From Heterohyrax brucei (Eukaryota > Chordata > Mammalia > Hyracoidea > Procaviidae), in the NCBI GenBank assembly GCA_028571685.1, contig CM053144.1, positions 97,680,171-97,744,170 of the forward strand: a stretch of 64,000 bases of DNA, given 5' to 3'. Positions 1-11,859 of this stretch are shown in pieces. Position 1 is the stretch's first letter; each line of letters starts with the position of its first letter. The notes beneath the pieces are model-generated. The model made no database searches, was not told the DNA's origin, and saw only the letters and a program-made list of their open reading frames with translations. Both the position numbers and the translations under genes were made by a program.

Positions 1-581
1 AAAAATAAGAACATTGAGCTTTATCTTTTCTCAGAGTTATCACACAGAGTTTTATTTCAGCAGTCAATGAAATGACCCAATTACATCAACAGTCTGTGTT
101 TGCTGAAGAAGATAATTATGGTGATGCTGTTGACCTAACATTGAAAAGAGTAGAATTTTTATTATTGAAACATTTATTCTTTTTTGATTTATAGCATTAA
201 ACAGCACTAAATTTATCTAGTTTTGAATGAATTTTGTACAGTCTACATATAACCGCATGACTGCATAGAAATCAGCTGCCTCTTTTTTAAAAAATATTAA
301 GGTGAAAATCTTCTAAAGTATATTAAGAATCTTTACTAATGGAAGGGAAATCTTGTAAATGCAAAGAATGGGTCTAACATTCAATACCTCAAAATAATTT
401 TAGATACTCTTACCTTGTAATATTTTCTTATGTTTTAATCTGATTTTTTCTGTAGCTGCTTAAGTAGTTAGTGGACTTCTGTTGTATTTCAGTTAGTAGC
501 TGAAGAGTTCCACAGCTAGTCCATTGGAGCATCAAGACTGCAGGTGATAATGTTAACTTTGCTTATCTCTGACTTATAAAT
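1..581. other. Unannotated AT-rich sequence
   Basis: I see no repeat of recognisable family, no long open frame and no RNA gene here. Confidence 0.5.
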
Positions 582-760
582 CAGTGGCTCTCAAATGCAT
601 TCTCCAGACCAGGAGCATCATTACTAGGGAATTTGTTAGAATTCTAGTGCCCTGTCTCAGACCTTCTACAGAGTCAGAAATGCTGGATATGGAGCCGAGC
701 AGTCTGGATTTTATGCAGCCCTATAGGTTATTCTGATGCCTGCCAGTGTTTGAGGACACA
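582..760 (+). mobile_element. MER5-like hAT (Charlie) DNA transposon remnant
   Basis: The segment begins CAGTGGCTCTCAAATG and ends with a run resembling AGTTTGAGAACCACTG, the complementary ends of the MER5 group of non-autonomous hAT elements. The middle keeps the family's 'gcatca..ggaa.ttgttagaa' and 'cagaccttctacagagtcagaaatgctgg' order. It is non-coding and old. MER5A versus MER5B is not resolved. Confidence 0.7.
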
Positions 761-785
761 GCTGTAATTATTGTTTTTACTGAAT

Positions 786-1320
786 AGAATAAGAAATACA
801 TTGCATTGGGCAAATCTGCAGAAGATCTCTTTAAAGTTTTAATAGTAAAGATGTCACTTTAAAGGATTACAGTGCACCTGACCCAAGCAATGGTGTTTTC
901 AGTCACCTCATGTGCAATGAATAAAAAAGAACAAAAAAGGATTGATCCCTTTGAACTGTGGTATTAGCAAAGAAGATTGATTATACCATAGCATGCCTGA
1001 AGGATGAACAAATCTATTTTGGAAGAAGTACAGCCAGAATACTCCTTAGAAGCAAGGACAGCAAAACTGTCTCACATACTTTGGACATATTATCAAGAGA
1101 GAGCAGTCTCTAGAGAAGTACATCATGCTTGGTATAGCAGAGGATCAGTAGAAAAGAAGACGACACTTAAGGGGTTAGAGTGACACAGTGACTGTAACAA
1201 TGGGTTCAAGCATAAAACAGTTGTGAGGGTGGGACAGTGATTGTTGATGGACAGTGATTTGTTCTGTTGTACGTAGAGTCACTCTGAGTCAGAACCTATG
1301 ATGGTACCTAACAACATACA
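786..1320 (+). mobile_element. 5'-truncated RTE LINE, 3' end
   Basis: Collinear with the last ~540 bases of the RTE at 60421-63558, with small indels. Shared landmarks are 'cattgcattgggcaaatctgc', 'ctcacatactttggacatatt' and the terminal 'ctctgagtcagaacc...ggtacctaacaacat'. It corresponds to the C-terminal region of the RTE protein plus the short 3' UTR; frames are broken. Confidence 0.85.
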
Positions 1321-2770
1321 AAGTCATTTGGAAAGTTGAATTTCAATCATTTCAAATCGTGTGAACTAAATTTCTTAACTTTCCCTGGGTGTGCTTTAAA
1401 ATTCAGAAGGAAGATTATTCATGATTCACTCAAATAGCAAATTTGTAAATATATCATCAACCTTAATAGTTCTTTTAAAAATTAACATATTGGGCTTTTA
1501 GTTTCTTCACTAAAATATATGCTAATCACTCCCTATTGCTGCTTTTTTAAAAAATTATGATACTCTAAGAGACATAAATTACAACGTTCTGCATTAGTCC
1601 TAGTATAGAGGCATGATAATATAAAAAACAGGCACACCTGATGTTACTTTACTCTTCAGTTGAAATATTAGGTACCCCAAATAATAAGAGAATATCCATC
1701 TTGTTCCAAAAGACCTGTTTGTACTTGTGGTAAATGTAAATTTGTCGTAAACACTTCATTTCTAAGATAAGGACATAACATGTTATGTATATTCTAAACT
1801 AACGTATTCCAACATGTATTGGATGATAAATATAATTCTGTTACTCAACCCTAGAGATGAAACTTTCTTTACCCTAAATCCTTCTGGAACATAACAAATT
1901 ATCAGAATATAAACAAAAACGAATAAATGATTGCCTGTTCTCAACTCTTGTATTAATTTAATCTACCATTTTGAGTCTTTCTCACATTACTGTAAGCTCC
2001 AGAAGATGCCTAAAGACAGCATCTCTGACACAGGATGAGGGAATAGAGCAATCACTGCTTTTAAAGACTTAACTACTGAGACATTTTCACAAATGGTTGT
2101 TTCAGAAATACTAGAGACACCACTCCGTTTGCCAGCTGGGAGAAGGATGTATTTGTTCTTATTTCTCTCTCAAACACACAAATTCAACACTCATTTTGTA
2201 AAAAGAGATCCCAACATCTTGAAATTAATTCTGAAGTTTGGGAGGGGGGAGTCTCATGTTTCACCTTGAGGTCACCAAGAGTGCCACCACAAACAGTGGC
2301 TGTGTGGTTGGTGTCTTTCTGTCCTAATGCGATGAGATCATAACTTCCCCAGGACCAGAGCACCCTACCGAGAAGAGTGAACCAATGGCCCCTGTCACGA
2401 TGGCTCATGACAGGAAGTGATATTTGCCATTGCTGACCAAGCATTTTATCTTGTAATTTGAAATAGTCTCGGAAAGAACACACAAGACTGGGCTGAGAGG
2501 CTATAGCTATGTTGATTACAAAAACTGAAGACGGGAAGACAAACAACAACAACAACAAAAGAAACAAACTAGAAATAACTTTTTAGAAATGTTAAGGGCT
2601 ATCTCCAAACCAAAATGATGGCAGTGAGACTATTTCTAAGTGAAAACAAAACAAAAATTTCCCAGGCTGGTATGATCTTGCCCTGTGTGCTGCATTCTTT
2701 ACAAACAGAATCTCTTCCACATATATAATCCATGTGCCTCTGCACTATTTATTTGGTCAAAAAGTAATAC
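1321..2770. other. Mostly unannotated; contains a (CAA)n tract
   Basis: No recognisable gene. A CAA microsatellite at 2541-2560 produces, on the minus strand, a run of leucines at the start of a 127-codon open frame (2184-2567). That frame has no recognisable domain and its leucine run is a microsatellite by-product. Confidence 0.5.
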
Positions 2771-2960
2771 TCAGCATTTATTGGGTTCCTGGCTTTTGCT
2801 AGACACTCAAGAAAGTTCCTGGAACTATTTTGCTGAATCCTTCCAAGAAGTAAATACATCGTTAACCCCAATTTAACAAGAAAACAAGCGCAGAACATTT
2901 AAGTAATTTGCCCAAGGTCACAGAGCTGCAAAGACTCAGAGCCAGGATTCAAACCAGCAG
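2771..2960 (-). mobile_element. MIR SINE remnant
   Basis: Antisense MIR: it shows 'cagcatttattgggttcctgg', then 'aatttgcccaaggtcacagagct', then 'cagagccaggattcaaacc', which match the MIR core and tRNA-like part in reverse. This is an ancient mammal-wide SINE, non-coding here. Confidence 0.85.
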
Positions 2961-4177
2961 TGAGCAGCTGAGTGAACAGCCTGTGCTGTTGGCACTCAGC
3001 TTCCGACAACTGTCTTGATTCTCATTCTGTAGAAGAAAGTCACTATAGAGAAGTAAATTATTCTGACAGTAGAATTCCGGTCTGTGCTCTTCTTCAAGTG
3101 TTTTTTTTTTTTTTTTTTAGATATATGCAGTATGTGCTTATGATGGTTATACAGCTGGGAAATTTATAGTCTATTAAATAAAAATGGATGACTGAAATGT
3201 TCCTACGTGGGAGAATTAAAAAAGCACAATAAGAAGTCAGAGATTTCCAACTGGTAACATTTATTTACGTGAAATAGATACAGATTCTACTCTAGTGTCT
3301 GATTGTTTTGTAAGCCAGGGGAACATTTTCAGAGGATAAAGCAAGTTAAATCTTTCAAAATGCAAGGATCAAGAGCAACTTCCATATATGGATTAGAGTT
3401 AATTCCTAAGCTCTAGACATGGAAATAAATAATATGTGTAAAGCGTATTTTCTCTATACTAACTCCAAAATCATTTTTTGCTTTACATGTAAATAAAAAA
3501 TATTTCCATTTCATCATTAGAAATGATCAGTATGATCCTCCTGTTGACAGTACTTGACATTTCTAAACCATTTTATGAAGTAGAAAGAAAATGCCTTTGT
3601 ACCCCTTTATGGTGGAAAAACATTTGAAGAATTAGTTTAAATGCATCTCTGTGACATATTCCAAAAGAAGCTTCAGACAACTCTTATTTACACATTTTCC
3701 TTAGATATGGGAAAGCAAATAAGAGGACACTTGCAGGCACTCTACTTTGTCACTCACCACTACCTGTGAAGCTTTTACTGCTTCTAATGACAGTGAAGTC
3801 CAGAAGAGAACATCTTCACAGAAGGCACAAATAAAATGAGGGGATGTTGAGAACAGAGAACAGAAGGCCAAATTATTTCCCGACATTGGGCAAGTAATAC
3901 CCTCATGTTTTCATTATAATCAAGAACATCTGTTTCTTCAGTTTTAAAGTATAAAACAGATGATTTATCTGTATTTATGCTAGGGAAATGTGATTTAATG
4001 TATGCATAAACAGACTAAAATTATGAAGTGTAACTACCCATTGTTAATGACTATCCAGCCCTGAGAATTTAAATATTATGCAGAATTTGGAATTTTGTCT
4101 GTTTCATTACTGTTTTTATGGAGGGCTTTCAGTGACATGTGTGTTGTACATTTAAAAAGGTCCAGTAGAAAAGCAAT
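2961..4177. other. Unannotated, with an 18-base poly-T at 3101
   Basis: No gene or repeat recognised except the T18 run at 3101-3118. The T run is not followed by any SINE or LINE body that I can identify. Confidence 0.5.
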
Positions 4178-4383
4178 GTCCCAGGTGGCTCCGATGGTTT
4201 AGTGCTTGACTACTAGCAGAAAGGTTGTCAGTCTGAATCCACTCAGAGGTGCCTGGGAAGACAGGCTTGGTGATCCACTTCTGAAAGGTCATAGCCTTGA
4301 AAACCAGATGGAGTTATTCTACTCCGCATATATGGGATCACCATGAGTCAGAAAGGGCTCAGCAGAAACAAACTACCACTACA
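4178..4383 (+). mobile_element. AfroSINE, long form
   Basis: tRNA-derived SINE. The tRNA-like half reads 'ggtttagtgcttgactactagcag' and 'gtctgaatccact'. The 3' half has 'ggagttattctactc' and 'caccatgagtcagaaaggg'. It includes the extra ~45-base middle ('gatccacttctgaaaggtcatagccttg') found in the long copies. Strongly diverged. Confidence 0.8.
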
Positions 4384-4550
4384 ATAGAAAAGCTGCATAT
4401 TTGGACTTAAAAGACAAAGATCTATGCTTCTGTCTCTGTCATATAACTAAAGCCTCCGTTTACTCATCATTCAAATTTTTAAAACAATATTTTCATCACA
4501 GGAATGTTTGTGTGAAAAGCACTTTGTGAGCACTACAGAGTGTGTACCCA

Positions 4551-4722
4551 GTCTGACAGTTAAGTCTGTGAACTTAACTGTTCTAAGTGCTACACACCTC
4601 ATTGCTGAATATAACTAAGGTCACCTTCGAAGTACTTGCCTTGGGAAGCTATGCATCAATGCCAGAGCCTAGCCCACACTTCAAAGCAATTTTGGAACTC
4701 TTTCTAGAATGGCCATTGCACA
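4551..4722 (-). mobile_element. Mariner-derived element, single arm
   Basis: The left end GTCTGACAGTTAAGTCTGTG is complementary to the right end of the element at 56220-56778. The body 'cttcaaagcaattttggaactctttct' reads on the minus strand as the transposase C-terminus (EFQNCFEGW). Similarity continues about nine bases past the arm junction (ccattgcac) seen in the two fold-back copies, so this is probably a truncated fold-back copy. Confidence 0.75.
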
Positions 4723-7293
4723 CATCTCTTTTAAGTACTCTACATTAATTTCTAGGGGAAAGCAAACCATAGTGAAATTCAATTCCTGCCTGCTCTTTTC
4801 CTATTTGATGTATATCTGTACATTTAATGACTCAATGGCAACAGGTTTCATTTGGTTTAGATGACTAAGATGATCAATAAATCTTAGCCATAGTTTTCAC
4901 ATGCTAGAACTGTGCCAAATGCTTTATATCATTTAATTTGCTGCTTGCTGTAGACTAATCAATCTTTCAGTGGTCTTGAATCAATGAGATCTTGAACTGG
5001 TGGTGTATTTAGGAGACCCCTTCCTTACCAACCAGAGGGCTTTGGAATGATTTTCATGTGGACACATCCTAGGCAAACAATTCTTTGTGTACAGTTGAAA
5101 TGCCAGGCTGCCTGTCCTGGGCAGGTTCCCCACTGAATCCAGATCCTGGACCTGAACACTAACCAAGAGTAGTGACCATTTCATCCCCTTCTTTTGGAAA
5201 CAGCAAACTATTTTCCTTTGATGGATTTCCTTGCCCTATTGTGCACAGTCCTTTTTAAAACTTAAGGAAATTAAGGTGCCTTTTTCTCATAGTCAAAAGG
5301 TTCCACTGACTCAGTCAAAACCATATGTAAACTCCCTCACTGGAACTTGATCTTGTGTAAAATCACTGAAATCAGTTGCAGTACATTCATTATGGTGCTA
5401 ACACCATGATGACACTGCTGCACAGTTCCTGCTGCTGAGCCTCCAGACCTCCCTGCTTTCTGTCTGTTTCTAAACCTGCTTCTCTAGTTTTCCAGTTGAA
5501 GCTATGCACTCCTAGATACTCTTTAATGTCAGCTGGTTCTCTGTTTATGTTAATCACAGACAGTTTCTGTAGCTTACAACTGCAGATCCATAATTGATAT
5601 GCCCACAGAATTGAGGTCCTATTACCTTGTTTGTTCCTGTGAATGCCTTCTGTAACATGGTGATAGTATTTCCCCTCTCTGGTTCCCCACCATCTATTCA
5701 CACTCTAGCCACTAGCTGATGCCTGCATTAAACACTTCCTGGGAACTGTAATTTTGTTACCTTGAACTAAAGTTAACTCCTCTTTGAAGCATAAACTACC
5801 ATGTACCCACTGTCTTCCAATCATAGCAGCCTGAACTGGACTTAAATTCTGCACACCCCTTGGACTTTGTGATTCTATCTACTGACACCATCATTGGTGG
5901 TCATCATAGACAAAGTTTGTGTATACTGTCTCTTACTCATGGTTCTTGTGGTCTGAGTACATATAGAAGTTAAAAATGACAAGAATATACCATTAGATTC
6001 TTTGAATTGTCATCTATACTCTATTGATTGTGTATTTTAAAATGTAAAAATAATACTGGTACTATCTTGTTGATTACCGTCATTTCAGAGAAAACAGAAG
6101 AGATTCTGGAAAGATGAAGAGGTAAGCCCAAGTCACACACTTACTTTGCTTAATTAATATAGGTCAAGTTGATATTGATTACTACACTATGGGCACCTTG
6201 GAAAGGTTTTACTAAACTTAGATCCTGATGTTTTAAGACACAGTTCCTGGCACATATCGTGTGTACAATTAATTGTTGACTACATTACTGTATCAATTCA
6301 TAAATTTACTATTGGTGTACTCATTCTCTTTTCTTGCATGTAAGTTAGAAAAGTTAGAGCATATTCTGCACAAATTATAGATGATATGCATATAAGTAGG
6401 TGGATGAATAAAGCCTGAAGCACCCACTACCATTTCAGTTAGGCAACTCTTTTTCTTCCCTTCATGAAACTGAAAACCTAATACAGATCTGAAAATCTAG
6501 AAATATAGACACATGCCTCCTTTCATGCAACTATCTTGCTTCAGATACTGTTGTCCAGATGGAGAACTAACTGAAATCTGGAAACTACTTTTCCTTAGGG
6601 TAAAAGTCACCAATTGTAAGAAGATACAGTCAAGTATCAGTAAGAGGCACATTGGGTTGATTGTGAGTAAAGCTAATATTTGCATCTTGATGAAAAATCT
6701 CATCTCTGTATTTTTTTTATGGTACAACAGATTACACTTTCTGGTTATCCTGCTTAAAAATGAACTTTTGTATCCCAACGCATTTGTAACATATGGATTG
6801 TTAAACCTTTTTCACTTATCAGTTGTTATAGTCTTTAAGGTTATTAAAGATCAGTTCTGAATCAAGAATTGCACAACCATCAGTGACAAATTTTGTCATA
6901 CATTTCTCTTCCTTTAATATCTAAAATAATATTGCCTAGAGTAAAGATATTGTTTAAGAGAAGTCATGGATATTTGCCAGACATGGTGGAAAGAAGGACA
7001 TACAATCTGATTTTTATAATGGTAATTATGATTGGTTTGAATAAATGAATGAATGAAAATACTTTCATTTGTTATTCCCTATGAGGTAACTTTGGTGTTA
7101 AGAAAAAAGAATGGCTAGTTTAGCAATCCAATTCTGATTGCTCCATTATACCATATATTTGGAATAATGGGCCAAATCTCTATTTCTTGCTAGCTCAAGA
7201 AGGTGAAAAGGGGAGTTAACAAAGTGGAGAAGAATATCAGCATATGAAAATAAGAATTAAGATATAAGTTCTTAGTTTACTGTGGCTTCATAT
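4723..7293. other. Unannotated unique-looking sequence
   Basis: No repeat family recognised. Several overlapping small open frames on both strands (for example 5390-5701 minus and 6513-6860 plus) have no recognisable domain. One splice-site-flanked short frame at 6089-6121 is listed separately. Confidence 0.45.
6089..6121 (+). other. Speculative 33-base micro-exon candidate
   Basis: A 33-base stretch lies between 'gtcatttcag' (acceptor-like) and 'GTAAGC' (good donor match, preceded by GAG). It is a multiple of three and open in the first frame, reading RKQKRFWKDEE. The polypyrimidine tract is weak and no neighbouring exon is recognised, so chance is quite possible. Confidence 0.15.
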
Positions 7294-7425
7294 TCCAAAG
7301 TCCCTGTTTACCAGGTCAAATCTACCAGGCTGTCCTTGGAAACACTATGAGGCAGTTCTACTCTGTCCTATAATAGGATTGCTGTGAGTCAGCATCAACC
7401 CAGTAGCAATGGTTGCGGTATGTGT
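7294..7425 (+). mobile_element. AfroSINE, 5'-truncated short form
   Basis: Contains 'ccaggtcaaatctaccagg', 'cttggaaacactatgaggcagttct' and 'ggattgctgtgagtcagcatc', the standard order of the AfroSINE B-box region and 3' half. The A-box region is missing. Confidence 0.8.
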
Positions 7426-8094
7426 ATGTCAAACTTTTTATTACTCAAAGAACAAATTATTATCTCAAAAGGTAAGCATTTTCTGGTCATAGTTGCACTT
7501 GTGCTGACAATGCCATGGATGATTCATAGCAATTAAAGCCTATTTAAAGAGGTTGCATGGAAGCATATTTTACCTATATTTTCTTCTCAAAGTGAGACAC
7601 AGGAAGTATACCAGTAAATTTGATCAATTACAGTTGAATGCTGGCACAATTTATTACTGGCTAGAAGGTCTGCCATGATGTCAAGGTGATACTAAGAGGA
7701 CATATGGAAAGTCCATTAGAATGTCAAAAAGTATATATTGTAGAGGCAATGTTTTCAAGCAGAGCCCACTTCAGAACAGGTAATTACATAACAAGAATTA
7801 GACTCGATCCCTGCTGCCAGAAGATTTAATATGATTTGACTTTCACCAACTTCATTTTTCTAAATAAAATTACTTGCATCCTAGCAACTGCGAGAGTGAT
7901 TAAGTCAGTACAGATAAAGCAGAAGCACTGAGTGCTTTTTACTGTTGTCAGTACTGAAAGTCTAGAAAATTAAATGTTAATAAGACATGAAATGGTACAG
8001 TTATGACTACAAAAGGCTTCCTCTGTGAAAGTTGTTCTTTAAAATAAATATTTTAGATATTTATAAGTATAATTGACCTTTCATATATAGCAAA
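7426..8094. other. Unannotated
   Basis: I recognise nothing here; no coding signal. Confidence 0.4.
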
Positions 8095-8700
8095 TATAAA
8101 CATGTATACTATGATGCAGCAATAGCACTTCTAACTATACACACAAAAATTCAGACAGCTTTATATGGGCAACATGGAACATTTATTAATTCAATAATGA
8201 TTACAGCATAAGTGTTAATAATAGTACTGCAGTAGTTAGGAATTCAGCTGCTAACCTAAAGGTCGGCAATTCCAATCCACAAGCTCTCCTTGGAAACCCT
8301 ATTGGGCAGTTCTCCTCAGTCCAATAGGGCCACTACAAATGGAAATCGACTCTATGGCAAATAGTCTTTTTGTTTGGTTGGTTGTTTTTTGTTTTTTTTT
8401 GTTGTTGTTGTTTTTTTTGGTTTATTAGTAATGGAAAAATACCAGGTGCCTGTCAGTTGAAGAGTGAGTGAACAAATAAATTGTATTACCTTTGTGTAGT
8501 GGAATATTATCCAGTAGTTAAAATGAAAGAACCACAGTGATGTGTAACAGTATGGATGAAAATAAAATCCCAGATCATATATAGCATTAAATTGTTTTCA
8601 GAGTTAAAAACAATTAAAAAATATAGGTATCTTTATGAAAGCACATATATATTTTCATATATAAAATTTCTGAAAGTTATTTAAGAAATAATGAAACATT
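8095..8700 (+). mobile_element. Old L1 3' portion, split by an AfroSINE
   Basis: The left part ('actatgatgcagcaatagcactt', 'tatatgggcaacatgg') and right part ('caggtgcctgtcagttgaagag', 'gtggaatattatccagtagttaa', 'cagtatggatgaaaataaaa') follow the end of L1 ORF2 in order, with the AfroSINE at 8226-8420 between them. The reading frame is destroyed. The 3' limit is uncertain. Confidence 0.7.
8226..8420 (+). mobile_element. AfroSINE inserted in an old L1
   Basis: Shows 'cagctgctaacctaaaggtcggcaa', 'ctccttggaaaccctattgggcagtt' and 'gaaatcgactctatggcaa', then a GTT/T-rich tail. Younger than the L1 it interrupts. The open-ended T/G tail resembles the tails of other sense copies in this window. Confidence 0.85.
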
Positions 8701-9501
8701 CAAGATGAGTTTCATTCTAACTTTGAGTTAGAAAGGCAAGAGAATGAATTAGCTGAGACAGACCATATGGTTAACTTTGTTAATGTCCTGAGTTTTGTTT
8801 CAGATTCATGTATGGTTATTTTATTATAAAAAGTTAACTAACAGAAATAAATGAGGAAGGGACAGAGGGAGAGAAGAAAGAAAAAAAAAGCTATGAATGC
8901 GCCAACAGTGGTTCTGTATCATGACCACTGATTAATACAATTCTACATTTCTATGAAACAAAATCAAACAAACATACCAAAAACCATGAAAAGAGAACCA
9001 AAGTGCAAAATCTTACCCACAGGAAAATTTCCTTATAAAAACAATTACTCAAATCTTTACTTCTTTTGCCAGTGGAAAAGAAAAAGGAAATCAAAGTGTA
9101 CACTACAGTGTCTATTTAATCAGAAAAAGGGCATTTAATGAATAATTTGAAATTTTACATAAAGTACCTTAGGTTAAGTCTATTGGTATTAAGCATGATT
9201 AAGCTTGACTCAGTAATACATATTAAGTAAATGCAGCTCAGATACTTTGGCTGTGGTTAAAGCCACTAACTGACCTGTGAAGTGGCCACAGCCACTCTGA
9301 TTCTATATAAACACAACAAAGGATTTGGGCATGCAAGGTGGTAACACTGCCATCCATCAGAATCTCAAATAGAAGCTAATCAAGGATAAATAAATATATC
9401 CTCATTTCTTATCGAATAAAAACAAAGTTTGAAGTGGAATAGTTTTATGAAGCAAAGTCTAATTCTTCCCTTTTAATTTTGGTTTTGGATTAAGTAATGA
9501 G
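8701..9501. other. Unannotated, A-rich
   Basis: Contains a short purine-rich stretch (about 8848-8890) and a 61-codon lysine-rich frame (8953-9138) in A-rich DNA with no known domain. No repeat identified with confidence. Confidence 0.4.
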
Positions 9502-9664
9502 AATTCCTGATGATGTAGAGATTAATAGCCTGGCTACTAACCCAAAGTTTGGCAGGTCAGATCTACCAGCTGTTCCTTAGAAAGCCTCTGGGGCAGTTCT
9601 GCTCTGTTCTATAAGATCTCCATGAGTCAAACCAAACTCGACAACAACTTTTTTTTTTTTTTTT
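9502..9664 (+). mobile_element. AfroSINE with poly-T tail
   Basis: 'ggctactaacccaaagtttggcagg', 'gcctctggggcagttctgctctgtt' and 'tccatgagtcaaaccaaactcgac' give the normal order of the short form. It ends in a T16 run at 9649-9664. Confidence 0.85.
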
Positions 9665-9795
9665 GGTGCTTCTCTTCTCTCCTTGGGAAAGAGCAATTAT
9701 ACCAACCTAGGAAGTAAGAAACCCCTTTAACATTTCACTAACTCCATTAATGTTCTGTTAAAACACTCTAAGTATCCCTTAAATACTAATACTTC

Positions 9796-10724
9796 CCTAC
9801 TTGTCTGTCAGTTTGTGGTACTGTGGGGCTTGTGTGTTGCTGTGATGCTGGAAGCTATGTCACTGGTATTCACTTAACAGTAGGGACATCCATGGTGGCC
9901 AAGTTTCAGCCAAGCTTCCTAAGACAAAGTAGTAGGAGGACCTGGAAGCCTACTTCTGAAAAAAATTAGCCAATGTAAACTTTACAAATAACAGCAGATT
10001 GTTGTTTGATACACTGTGAAAAGGCAAGCCCCTGCAAATGGAAGTCACTCAAAATATAACTGAGGAAGAGCTGCCTCCTCAAAGTGGAGCCACTCTTAAT
10101 GACCTGGATGAAGTAAAGTTTTGGAGACCTTCATTTGCTGAGGTGGCACAACTCAAAATTAGAAGACACAGTTGCAAATTAATGATTGGAACGTTATCAA
10201 TTTTAATAATACATTAATCATTGGAACCTAGAATGTGTGAACTATGAATCTAGGAAAATTAGAAATCATGAAAAATGAGATGGAATGGGTAAACACTGGT
10301 ATCCTAGGTATTACTGTTCTGAAATAGACTGATGAGCCATTTTAAATCAGACAATCACACGGTCTACTATGCCAGGAATGACAAATTGAAGAGGAACAGC
10401 ATTGTGTTCACCATCAAAAGAACATTTCAAGATCTATTCTGCAGTACAGTGCTGCCAGTGATAGGAAAGTATCTACATGCCTACAGGAAAGACAAATTAA
10501 TATGAATATTACTGAAATGTATGGTCCAACTACTAAGATTAAGGATGAAGAAATTGATTGTATTACCAACTCCTACAATCTGAAATTAATAAAACATGCA
10601 GTAAAGATGCATTGATGTCATGTGAAAGTTAGAAACAGATGAAGTAGTGGTAGCTGGAAAATATAGTCTTGGTGACAGAAATGACATTACAAATCACAGT
10701 AGAATTTTGCAAGACCAGTGACTT
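9796..10724 (+). mobile_element. RTE LINE, 5' part (interrupted copy)
   Basis: Starts 'CTACTTGTCTGTCAGT', nearly identical to the start of the RTE at 60421. It stays collinear with 60421-61330, covering the 5' UTR and the first part of the endonuclease region ('gaaatggaatg..taaacactggtatcctagg'). It stops at AGACCAGTGACTT (10712-10724), where antisense L1 begins. The rest of the same element lies at 11497-11755 (inverted) and 16150-17758. Confidence 0.85.
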
Positions 10725-11496
10725 TTTGTGTGTGATTAAGTGAAAGTATACAGTCCAAATTCATTTTGCATGGCCACCTATCTGCAACTCCTTCTGTTCT
10801 CCTTGCCTGGTGACAACACACACCTCCTCTTCATCCTATATTTATAGTATCCTATTAACAATCTCCTGTCAACCTTCTCTCCACTCTCTCCTCTCCCATC
10901 TAGAAAGACACTAATAGGACACCATCCTATAAATGCATAGAACCATAAAGTACACATACCATATGGTCACTTTGTCCCAGAGTCCATTCCATACCTGTCT
11001 GAAGAGTTGACCTCAGTAGTGTTTTCTGATCACAGCAGCAGCAGGTCTAGGGGCCATGCTCCCAGGGGATCCCCCAGGCTGTCAGACCATCAGTTGTGGT
11101 CTTTTAGTAGGTTCTTGAACTGCATCACTCTTTTTTGTGTGTGTGTTGCCACAGGGAGTCACCATTGTGTCCCCCATCATGGCTGTCTTTGGTGGGGACC
11201 AGTCACCATCTGGCTCTTATGGTCACATGTTGATGCAGCCTGCCATTCACATGGGTCCTCTTGTCTCTTGAGTTCTTGTTTCCTCACGTTTTTGTTGTTC
11301 TCAGTTATCATCTCTTCCAGATGAGTTGTGACCATTTTGTATAGCTCAGATGTCAGCTTGCTAGCATTTAAGACCCCAGATGCCACTCACCAATATGGGG
11401 TGCAGAAGACTCTTATCAATAGGCTAGTTATGCCAACTAGCCTCTATGTCCCCTGAAAGCATGGTCCACAGACCCAGCCCCTGCTACTCTATCCTT
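10725..11496 (-). mobile_element. L1 3' UTR, antisense, nested in RTE
   Basis: Starts with the reversed L1 end 'tgtgtgattaagtgaaagtata' after a short T run. It continues through 'ccatgctcccaggggatccccc' and 'tcttttagtaggttcttgaact'. The same sequence occurs in the opposite orientation at about 15693-16149 and as related antisense copies at 25735 and 27072. No ORF2 sequence is seen in it. The open frame at 11007-11324 is within this UTR and is not a gene. Confidence 0.85.
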
Positions 11497-11755
11497 TAGA
11501 CTTGCAATTTTTGTCAACTTCAGATTGAGCTTGCACACGAGCAACTGATGGTTTGTTCCACAGATGGCCCTTGGCCTTGCTCTGACTGATGATATTGAGC
11601 CTTTCTAGTATTTATTTTTGGCTGGCTTGGCTATTATTTCTTTATACAGATGTATTCACTCTGATTTCTGTATGTTCCATTTGGCAATGTTGATGGGTAT
11701 AGTTGCTGTTTATGTTACTGAAGAAAGGTATTTGCAATGAAGAAGTCATTGGTCT
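11497..11755 (-). mobile_element. Inverted middle segment of the interrupted RTE
   Basis: The reverse complement matches the RTE segment missing between 10724 and 16150, equivalent to about 61318-61542. Reversed landmarks are 'gaccaatgacttcttcattgcaaatacc' and 'gaacaaaccatcagttgctcgtgtgcaag'. The first holds the end of the endonuclease core; the second matches the region just before 'aagtctatgag'. It is bounded by AGACCAATGACTT (reversed, 11743-11755) and CAAGTCTA (reversed, 11497-11504), which repeat at 10712 and 16150. Confidence 0.85.
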
Positions 11756-11859
11756 AACTCCCCTCTTAGAACTATGCCTCAGCTCCTGTTGAAGTAACAC
11801 CAGGGAAACCAAACAGTTTCTAAATGGAGTGAAGATAACAATCAATAGCGAATCATTTA

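Noticed and set aside
2184-2567. 127-codon minus-strand frame with a leucine-rich start resembling a signal peptide
   Set aside because: The leucines come from a (CAA)n microsatellite read in reverse. No known domain, no splice context and no promoter evidence.
11007-11324. 105-codon plus-strand frame
   Set aside because: Lies wholly inside the antisense L1 3' UTR; related sequence occurs in other L1 copies in the window.
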